Part shown: positions 55,030 through 64,000 of the stretch, piece by piece
Layout of the letters: each line of letters begins with the position of its first letter
Position numbering within the stretch: position 1 is the stretch's first letter
Source of the DNA: Buddleja alternifolia
Lineage: Eukaryota > Streptophyta > Magnoliopsida > Lamiales > Scrophulariaceae
Reading direction: 5' to 3'
DNA length: 64,000 bases
Assembly: GCA_019426215.1 (NCBI GenBank)
Contig: CM033391.1
Span: forward strand, 21,658,949-21,722,948
Program-made: the position numbers and the translations under genes
The notes under the pieces: generated by a model
Databases searched by the model: none
What the model was told of the DNA's origin: nothing
What the model saw: only the letters and a program-made list of their open reading frames with translations

Positions 55030-57903
55030 ATTTCCCCCTTTTTGATGATGTCAAGACTTTTAACTCTTATAACTCTTTTATAATTTAAGAGTTACGTAAA
55101 AGAAAAGCCCAAATAAATATAAGTTAGCGTTTAAAAGTTAGTAAAGTTAGCTAATGTTAGATTAGCCTCAATAAGTTGTTTCAGCAATAAATCATTCATA
55201 TATTGAAAGAGTAAGCACACATGATTTATACTGAAAGTAATATAATGAAAGCGACAATAGAAATATAAATAAAAAAAATCATTCACTTTTTCTGTCGCTT
55301 TGCTATTTCTTCGCCTTGAAGAACTTCTAGCGCTAAGTTCAACAGGAGACGATCAATGTCAATCATTGTCGTTTGTTGAACTTCATCGTAATCATGCCTA
55401 TGAAGTCTAGCGCTTTCATTAAGTTCTAACAACCTTTCTGTCCATTCTCTTGGCGAAATTCCAAGCTCAGGAATTAAATCGTGACAGATATTTTTTCTTG
55501 GATCTTTTGATGGTTTCCAATTGATTGGTCGTCTAAGCGGTCCGACAAAAGGTTGAAATCCCATACTTTCCAAGAAATCGACGTCCAATTCCGGAAGCTG
55601 ATATTTTCCTAGATAATACCTTGGCTTTCTCTTTTTAGTTAACATTTTCTTGATGCTCACTGGTTCTTCAAACATTGATCGTCATTGTTTATTATCTGTC
55701 TTCGATATTGCTTTGGACGCGTGATGCTTTTCTTTTTCCTTTTCCCCCTTCTTGGCATCATCAAGAGAGGTTTTCAACTCAACAACTTCTCTTCGCAAGA
55801 GTCAAACTTCGTCAACTAAGAGAGCGACTTGGTGAGCGATGCTCTGAGCAGCGGCATTGGTAGAAGTATGTCTTTCAGCATTAGCCGAAGCGCTCTGAGC
55901 TAAGTGACGGTTGAATTGTGATGAGAGTTCAGCAACAAGTGGTGATATGCTGTTCATGATTGTGATAGTGCTTTTATTGGAAGCATTTGCAATATCATGA
56001 CTTCACGTATCAGACATTATTCGGATTTGTCTATCAGCAACCTCAAACATCTTGGAACAAGAACCTTCAATGTTGGTGAGCGAGTTCCGTACTGCCTGTC
56101 TGAAATCGCTAGCGTCTGAATCACTCTCAGAACTGAATCGGAAGAAGGACGCTCAGGAGACGGAATGAGTCCGTAAGAGCTAGAAACTGCAGCCTTGCCT
56201 TTGGATTTATCTCTGATAAAGGGCTCTTCAGGCTTTTGAGCAATTTCAGCGTGCACTTCTTCAATCGCTTGATCCATGGAAGGATCTGCAAGCGCTGACG
56301 GGAGCTCAACTACTGGGGCTAGAAGGATCTGGCAAAGAAGCTTCGGGAATTTGAGTGTCATCCACAGTAGGAGAATCGTCTGTTTCAACTATTTGGACGG
56401 AATGAGAAGATTCTTCAATAGCAATGACCTAGAGTGGGCTGAGCGCTTCCATCACATGCCTTGGACTTATCAGGCTGCTTTGCGGAATAAAGAAGATAGC
56501 GTCTTCTCGCTCTTCAGACATAGAGCAAGCTGCACGCCTTCCGGCAAATGAATTCCTGAAGTATAAGATTGGAAAAAGTCCAAAAGAAAGGGCATTAGCG
56601 CTTGAGCTGCTTCTTGGTCCATTGGCTTGATCAGCGATATCATTTTGGCCACTTGAATGTTCTGTTGACAATAGAGCACAGGGTGAAGATTGTATCCTCG
56701 GAAGTCATTCAGCCCTGAATAGTGATTCAAAGTGATGTCCAACGCTTGTGCATTTTCTATCACTGCTCTTCTATCTCTGTGGAGTTCAGCAAACTCAGCG
56801 TGCTCATTTGAAACATCGACAAAAATTTGACTTTGGCCAGGAAGAAGCGGTTGTTTGCTGGAGGAGGCTTCTTCGTTCAAATCGGGAAAGATGCGTTGAA
56901 CAAACGCTTGACGAGGATGTAAGATGTAGCGTCCACCTTGGCTGAATAAGGCTAGCTGTTGACGAATGTAGGTCTCAATGGGTTGCCTGTAACACGGTAG
57001 AGCGCTAACATTTCCGGCAATATGCTGACGTTGTTGAAGCAAAAAAATCGTAAATTCAATTCCAAATTCAAAGAGGAATGGATATCTGACGAGTTCTTCA
57101 AGAGTGTAGAAATGTAGAACGAACTCTTCAGCCCATCTGGCTGTATCCATCATCCATCTTTTGCCAAGCTTGTCAGTTTTCTTTTGTTCTTTTATAGCGG
57201 CAAGGTACTTCTCGAAACGTGTAGTTTCTTCATCGTAATCCTCAGACCATAATCTGGCAAGATATTCTCTAGCTTCATCTTCTATCCACGAATTAACAGG
57301 ATTTGGACGCTCAGCAACTACTGGTCCTTTTCCTTTCCAAAGCTTGAGTGGATTAGGAGAGAAGGCATTCTGAGAAGAATTGACGACTTTGGGGAGAGCC
57401 GAATATCCTATTTTGTTTAGATCTTCCTCATCAGGATTCTTTGACCAATCACCCATATGGGGATTCTTGAAGACAATCTTGCTGGCTCGAAGAGGATAGA
57501 AAGACTCGCCTGAGTGACCGATGAAGTTAAATCGCTTTTCATCAAATTCTGTTATGTTGAACGCTGGTCTTCGGATGTACTCTAAGCGAGATTGAGGTCG
57601 CTCCAGGTTGTATAGTCTTATATCCGCGAGGAAAGAAATCGATGACACGAGGAAGAGGTCCTGTTGGAGCAGGAATAAGAGCAATTGCTTCTGTTGGGAT
57701 GGGGGCCACTTCTATCGACCTCTCAGGATGCTCAGTTGCTTCACTGACTTGTGAAGTTTCAGCGTCAGGAAGATCTTGAGCCACTTCCTTAGCGATATCC
57801 ACAACAGTTTCCATATCAACATCTATTTCAATATGAACCTCTGAAGGTGGAGGTGCATCAGCGTCTGGTGCATTTTGAGGTGCATCTTGAGGTACATCTT
57901 GAG

Positions 57904-57983
57904 CTGATACATATAAGCGTTTGAGAAAAGCAAGCAAAATTTCTACTAAGTAGAAATTACAAAGAAAAGACTGAAACGCTTAC
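57904..57983 (-). other. Predicted intron 2 of third ORF (element B), 80 bp
   Basis: Donor CAGG|GTAAGC, acceptor ATGTATCAG|CT, phase 1, matching 13660-13736 in A. Confidence 0.68.
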
Positions 57984-58168
57984 CCTGAGGAATATCATCG
58001 ACTGACGTAGTCGCTTGATCTGTTTCTATATTAGGGACAGGTTCCTCGGGCTCCGGGACTTCTTCTTTTGATTCTAAATCAAGAAAATAAGTTATAGGAT
58101 CAGCACGAATGGGAATATGCAAATCCTCAAGAGTGTTAGAACAGTCTGAATATTTTCTTCACACTCGG

Positions 58169-58250
58169 CTGAAAGAAATTTTATCCTAGCGTTAGGGAAA
58201 GAAAGCTAACGAGGAAAGGATAAATGATGTTGCTTAGCACAAGTACTTAC
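58169..58250 (-). other. Predicted intron 1 of third ORF (element B), 82 bp
   Basis: Donor CTCAGA|GTAAGTAC, acceptor with a good pyrimidine tract TTTCTTTCAG|CC, phase 1. Same position as 13923-14000 in A, while intron sequence has drifted. Confidence 0.7.
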
Positions 58251-59541
58251 TCTGAGCACGAGAAAGCCTTTCAGATTGATCATAGGCTTTAGGAACTGAG
58301 CTGATTTCGGGAACAGCGTCAGAAGAAGGTGGAACACTCGCTGCCTTTTCAAGCGTTGGCTCTGGTTGAGCGCTCGTTGATGCAGCTGGAGTGGAGAGAG
58401 GAGTACGCCTTCGGGCAAGCCGTACTTCTTCTACTACTTCTTCCTCTTCTTCAGGAACTGAGAAGATAAACGCTGGAGGAGGAGATGGAGATTTAGGAAA
58501 AGGAGAAAGAGAAGGAGATGTTTGTTTCTTCTGAGGCTCTGGCTTCTGCTTCTTCTTTGCGGGCGCAGACTTTTGCCTTTTTGCTGACTTGGCTGGTTCA
58601 GCAACTTTGAGAACGATTTTTCTTTTGGTCGTTTAACCACCACTGCTTCTGCAGACGAGGATGATGATGAAGAGGAAGACGCTTGGTCTTCATCATCGCT
58701 GTGAACAACTCCTTCGGCTTCAAGTCGCTCACGCTCCTCTTTGGGAACCGCTGCACCACCATGTCTTTTTGGTTTGAGCAGTTCGCTAATTATCTTCTTT
58801 CCATAGAACTTGAGCGCTGAGATCTTCTTTCCAGCGGAATTTGTAAAACCGCAAGCGCTTTGAATTCTACTTAACACAATCCCATAAGGCTTGGGATTAA
58901 CTGACTTGGCCATCGCTGCCTTGAAGCGATTAAAAACATAGAGAGACCAATTAATTTTTAATTTGGTCAGGATGGCTACCATCATCTTGTAATGAATGTT
59001 TGTAACTTTATCGAATGTTCCTTTTCTGCATTCGATCATCTTGGCGCAAATATCCGTGAGAATGACATATTCTCCCTTCATGTCGTTCTTCTTGAAGTTT
59101 GGCTCATAAGCAGCTTCGACTTCTTCTTTCTTGATCAACTCCCAGACTTTAGTCGCATCACCGAGAGTAACATGTTCTACTTCACCACCATCATTGGGTA
59201 AGGTCAATAGGGAAGTTATCAGTGAAGGAGTGAGAACAAAGGTCTCACGAGAAAAAGGGAAGACGCATGAAATGGAGTTTCCGTCGTCAGAAATTTTAGC
59301 ATTGTTGAAGATATAGAGAGATTCTTCTTCAAAGTAGTTAAAAAATAGTAGTAATCATATCTCTCAAACCAGATTCTTGAACGAGTGGAAGAATCGTTCG
59401 TAGAGGAAAGTTCTGGTTATCAAACAGGTAGTCCCAGTTAACAAGAAATTCGGCGTTAACCGTGACTGGTTTTTCAGCGTGGGAAGTTTTTTCGGTAGCG
59501 GACTTGGATGATTTGGAAAATTTTGAAGCTTTGGGTGCCAT

Positions 59542-60428
59542 TGCTGAAAGTTTGAAGCTTTTGAAGAAGTTTTTGCCTTGAGAGAGATGAAGATTTTACA
59601 GCAGAGAGAAAGTTTGGAAGTGATAAAATCTGACTGTAAAAGCCTTGAAGAATATATATAGAGGCAAAAATAACTCCTCAGTTGCTTAGATGACTGCCAC
59701 GTGTGACATCATTGAATTTTGAAAAGCTGAAAAGTGTAAATCTGAGCCGATTATGCATAAGTACGGATGTCAAAAGGTGCGGTAAAATATGTTAACTGTT
59801 ACAAAATAGAGAGATTTTGGGATCCGCAGTTACCCATTTGATTGAAAGACGTTTGAAAATTTTTGAAATTTTCAGCGTGAAATACACGCGCCTGATAGTA
59901 CACTGACACGTACATAGACTTATGCAGTCACTAAACCGTCTAGGTTTAGATACAAATCATAACCGTCAGTTTGATTTGATAGGCATGTGTGGGTAGTTAT
60001 CAAATCTAATCTTTTGGACTTATCCACACGTTACTTTTTAGCGATGAAAACTATGCATGATTTTTAGAGAAATTTACTAAGCGTTAAAGTGGGGATCCTT
60101 TTAATGCTGAAGACTTTTTAGGAACAGAAATTTAATTTCTTCAAAGTTTGAAAATAAAATCAATCGCTTGAACTGATAAAAGACATTTTCAATTATTAGG
60201 GATTGACTTTGTCATGCAAAAAAAATAATAAGTGCTTAGTGATCAATACTTAAATTTTAGAAAGTCATTTTTGGTCACAATCGCTTTATATATTGAGACA
60301 AGTGCAATTTTTAAAGTTTCCCCTAAAATTGATGACTTGTTTCAGATTTTTGATAAACGCTTTAGACATAAATATAAGGTGGATTCCACCTAAATTTTAT
60401 GCCTATAAAGATATGATGCTTTTATGAT
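59542..60428 (-). other. Spacer between pol and third ORF (element B)
   Basis: Colinear with 15253-16072 in A. AT-rich, no open frame. Conserved words such as 'acacgcgcctgatagtacactgacacgta' across A and B suggest a kept non-coding function, possibly a promoter or splice region. Confidence 0.5.
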
Positions 60429-63400
60429 TTAAGCGTTTAAATCAATCATACCTAATTCACTTCTCAAAGTGAGAAAGCGTTGTTCGTTGAGCGCTTTGGT
60501 GAAGATATCTGCTAATTATTTGTCAGTTCCAATGAAGTGCATGGAGAGATCTTTCTTTTGAACATGGTCACGCAAGAAATGGTATCTAATGTCAATGTGT
60601 TTGGTTCTAGAGTGAAGGACCGGATTTTGAGTCATAGCTAAAGTGCTTTGGTTATCACAATGGATTGGGGTAGGACCTAGGATTATTCCATAGTCTCTAA
60701 GTTGTTGCCTCATCCAAAGGATTTGTGCACAACAGCTCCCAGCGGCTACATATTCTCCCTCAGCGGTAGAAGTCGCTATGGATTGTTGTTTCTTACTATG
60801 CCACAAAACTAGTCTATCACCTAGAAATTGACATGTACCACTAGTACTTTTTCTATCTATTTTGCATCCTGCAAAATCTGCGTCTGAATAACCAATTAGT
60901 TCAAAAGGAGAGTCCCGTGGATACCATAAGCCCACATTTTGTGTGCCTTTTAGTTATTTAAGATGGTAGCATTCAAGTGTGATTCTCTAGGATCAGATTG
61001 AAATCGTGCACACATGCATACTGAAAAGATAATATCAGGTCTACTAGCGGTAAGATAAAGAAGTGATCCAATGATATCTCTGTAGTTAGTGATATCAATT
61101 TTCTTCCCACTTTCATCTTTATCTAACTTAAGCGTTTGGCTCATTGGAATTTTTGAAGATGATACATTTTCCATACCAAATTTCTTAATCATAGCTCTTG
61201 TATACTTAGCTTGGTTGATAAATATTCCATTATGGAGTTGTTTAACTTGTAATCCTAAGAAAAAAGTTAATTCACCCATCATGCTCATTTCAAATTGTTC
61301 TTGCGTCATTTTTGAAAATTTCTCACACAATCGCTTATTAGTAGAACCAAATATAATATCATCAACATAAATTTGGATTAAGAGAATATATTCATTATGG
61401 ACAATTTTAAATAACGTTGTATCAACGTTGCCTTGTGAAAAGCCTTTACCTATAAGGAAGATAGAGAGAGTGTCATACCATGCTCTTGGTGCTTGCTTAA
61501 GGCCATAGAGTGCCTTATCCAATTTGTAGACCATACTTTTGCCATGGTTGTTGATGAATCCTGGAGGTTGCTCCACATAGACTTCTTCTTGGAGTTTACC
61601 ATTCAGGAAAGCACTCTTCACATCCATTTGGTATACTGTGAACTTGTTAAATGCGGCAAAAGCTAGGAACATCCTAATCGCTTCAAAGACGGGCTACTGG
61701 GGCATATGTCTCATCAAAATCAATACTCTCTTCTTGACAATAACCCTGAGCGACTAATCTAGCCTTGTTTCTTGTAACAATGCCATCTTCGTCCATTTTT
61801 TTCCTAAAAACCCATCTAGTCCCAATAACTCCTTGGTGAGTTGGTCTTGGTACTAGCGTCCAAACCTTACTTCTCTCAAATTGGTTAAGCTCTTCTTGCA
61901 TCGCTTCTACCCGAATTGAATCACTGAGCGCTTCATCCACTTTCTTTGGTTCCATTTGATATAGAAAACTTGCGAACATGGCCTCATTAATTGTAGCTGA
62001 CCTAGTTCTAACAGGTGCTTCCATATCTCCGATTACTAGCTCTGGTGGATGGTCTCTAAGCCATTTGCGGTCTGGTTGGAACGGGTTGAGAGACTCTTGG
62101 TTGTCAATCGCTTGACTCTCATTTGTCTCTTGCGCAGTCGCTGTATCATTCACAGTTCCAATCTTTTCTTGATGATCATTCTCTTCATGATCATCAGCGA
62201 TTCTGACATTATCACCATTGTTAACCTCACGAGTATCCTTAGGAATAGGTACAAAAATCTCATCATCTTCGTCATCAGTATCATCACCAAGATTGATTTG
62301 TGACGCTTGTTGGGTAAGATCTTCAGTTCCTACATCATCAGGATTAACCTTACTCGGTTCTTGGTTAGCATCATCAAACACAACATGAATGGATTCTTCA
62401 ACCTTCGATTTAATCTTATTTAGGATGCGAAAACTCTTTACATTCTTGGCATAGCCTAGAAAGATTCCCTCATCCGCTTTAGGATCAAAAGTCTTTAGGC
62501 TGTGGGATCCATTGTTATGAATAAAACATTTTGAACCAAATACACGAAAATATGAAACGTTAGGCTTATGTCCCTTCCACAACTCATATGGAGTCTTCTC
62601 ATGTTGCTTGTTGATCATACATCGGTTCTGAGTGTAGCAAGTGGTATTGATGGCATCGGCCCAAAACCTTTGAGGCAGCTTGGACTCTGCTAACATCGTC
62701 CTAGCGGCTTCTTTAAGCGTTCTGTTCCGTCGCTCGGCAACTCCATTATGTTGTGGTGTTCTCGGAGCAGAATACTCATGAAGTATTCCAAAGTCTATAC
62801 AAAACTTCTCAACAAATTGGTTAGTAAATTCAGTTCCTCTATCGCTTCTAATTCTTGTCACCTTTAGATCCTTATAAGTTTGTAATTGACGAATTAGCAA
62901 TGTGAGCTTGACACTAGTTTCATCTTTAGTCACTAGGAATTCTACCCAAGTATAGCGAGAGAAATCATCAACTATTACTAGGGAGTACTTTTTACCACTA
63001 ACACTCATGATATGAATGGGACCGAACAGATCTAGATGCAATAGTTCAAGAACACTAGAAGTAGATAGGCATGGTTTCTTTTTAAAAGATGATTTTACTT
63101 GTTTACCCATTTGGCATGCATCACATAAGCGATTTTTCTGAAAGGAACCCTTAGGTAATCCATCTACTAGATTTAGCGATATTAATTGAGAGATTGCCTT
63201 AAAATTGAGGTGATTCATTTTTCTATGCCATAACCAACCCAATTCATTTTGACTTTTAGCAACAAAGCATGTGGGGTTGTTATCAATTGTAGAATCCCAA
63301 TCTACTAAATATACATTGTTTGTTTTTTCACCTCTTAATTTAGTAGACTTAGTCTTAGCGTCGTTAACATAGCAGAAGTCGCTTGAAAATTTTACTTCAA

Positions 63401-63995
63401 AGTCTTTATCACAAAATTGACTAATGCTTAACAAATTATGTTTAAGACTCTCAACATAATATACATCACTAATCATAATGTTCCCCCTATGCATGATACC
63501 TATACCTTTAGTTTTACCTTTGGAGTTATCACTGACTATAACTTGAGGACCGTTGGAAGCTTGATAGTTGACTAGAAGATCTTTGGAACCCGTCATGTGT
63601 CTTGACGATCCACTATCAATGTACCAAACTGAAGTATCGGTGTTGGCTCTAGGTACCTGCATTTAAAGGATAATTCTAATTCTTATTAGGTACCCATGTT
63701 GCCTTGGGTCCTTCGTTGTTAGTAACTTTGGTTTGAACTAGAACTTTAGGAACCCATATTTGCCTAGTCTTCATTGTGGGAATATTGGCCTTCTTGGGTT
63801 TCAAATCGTGTTGTGTGTGCCTTTTAGGTGTATAATAATATCCTCGATTATAATAGTAGTCATAAGCATAGTCATAATCATAATCATCATAGTATCGAAA
63901 ATATGATCTTGACTGTCTTGGATATTGACGCTGGTATTTCCTTGGCGCTGGCTTGGGTTGCACTTTTGGTGCTGAACACTTAGCGCTTGATTCAC
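60429..63995 (-). pseudogene. Copia pol of element B: protease, integrase, RT, RNase H
   Basis: 63963-63676 is the Tyr/Asp-rich gag tail. 63662-61683 starts with protease DSGSSRHMTG, then the integrase zinc finger (HRKMNHL...CDACQMGK), the integrase core with Asp in LDLFGP, Asp in RSDRGTEFTN and Glu in HNGVAERRNRTLKE, then the start of RT (WTLVPRP, RLVAQGYCQE, YAPVARL). 61672-60950 holds the rest of RT with catalytic YVDDIIFGS. 60935-60516 is RNase H (SDADFAGCKIDRKSTSGTCQ, STAEGEYVAAG, HCDNQS). An extra T after 'ARL' (about 61685) shifts the frame, a small deletion breaks the RT-RNase H link near 60950, and a CAA-to-TAA change stops the frame at 60516 before TKAL. A gag-pol frame boundary lies at 63670. 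Non-functional as it stands. Confidence 0.92.
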
Positions 63996-64000
63996 AGTGG

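Larger units (their letters stand above)
55283..59541 (-). pseudogene. Third ORF of element B, three exons, with small lesions
   Basis: The frame starts at ATG 59541 (MAPKASKFSKSSKSA) and ends at 55283 (KRQKK). Exon 1 is 59541-58251, exon 2 58168-57984, exon 3 57903-55283. Exon 1 shows FLVNWDYLFDNQNFPLRT, a Ser-rich patch, a Lys-rich stretch and Pro/Glu runs. Exon 3 keeps a long open part (57684-56470) with HMGDWSKNPDEEDLNKIGY, WKGKGPVVAERPNPVN, KRWMMDTARWAEEF and FLLQQRQHIAGNVSALP, then a Ser/Asp-rich patch and likely coiled coil. Compared with A it lacks about 150 bp near 57630, and it has frameshifts near 59338, 58630, 58430, 58140 and 56470-56390. No signal peptide or membrane segment is visible. 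It lies after pol and in the same sense, like the accessory ORF of SIRE-type elements. Function unknown. Confidence 0.75.
53534..64000 (-). mobile_element. Copia family-1 element B, minus strand, truncated by window edge
   Basis: On the minus strand from the right edge: end of gag, protease, integrase, RT, RNase H, spacer, third ORF, polypurine tract, 3' LTR. The 5' LTR and most of gag lie outside. Same family as A, D, E and 1-705. It retains the pol region that A has lost, so it is the best guide to the intact element, but it carries several lesions. Confidence 0.9.

Overview
The window looks like nuclear DNA of a flowering plant, most likely a eudicot. It is AT-rich, holds two intron-containing host genes, and is dominated by nested LTR retrotransposons plus small DNA transposons and a SINE. 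The host genes are MIS12 (kinetochore subunit, minus strand, seven inferred exons, 20659-28808) and an NDUFB10/PDSW-type complex I subunit (plus strand, two coding exons, 46601-47017). I cannot name the species from sequence alone.

Layout. 1-705 is the 3' part of a plus-strand LTR of a Ty1/copia family (family 1), followed by an RNase H-like fragment. 1000-19815 is a family-1 element (A) on the minus strand, with both LTRs, a near-perfect 5-bp target duplication, a tRNA-Met primer site, a broken gag, a deletion that removes protease, integrase and most of RT, an RNase H remnant, and a long third ORF. A younger, almost intact Ty3/gypsy element (G, 5080-13331, perfect TSD) that encodes only gag-protease sits inside that third ORF. 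20659-28808 is MIS12; its third intron is about 5.9 kb and full of transposons. 29471-33418 is a plus-strand family-1 fragment (D) whose LTR carries a MITE and a second solo LTR (E) of the same family. 33419-45572 is a minus-strand copia element of another family (C) inserted into D's gag; it holds a decayed pol, long AT- and GC-rich leader blocks, a SINE, another LTR and an hAT element. 46380-48800 is the NDUFB10 locus. 48885-53533 is AT-rich with MITEs and hairpins. 53534-64000 is a second family-1 element (B) on the minus strand with a recognisable pol and third ORF; it runs off the right edge.

Most notable observation. The third ORF downstream of pol in both family-1 elements has the same three-exon layout, with two short introns (77-82 bp) at identical positions, both phase 1, with good GT-AG sites. 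The protein shows basic, acidic, Ser/Pro-rich and predicted coiled-coil stretches but no signal peptide or membrane segment that I can see, so the usual label 'envelope-like' is not supported. A retrotransposon accessory protein made from a spliced subgenomic RNA is the best candidate here for an under-described system. Second, element G looks like a recently active gag-protease-only element that depends on another element for its polymerase.
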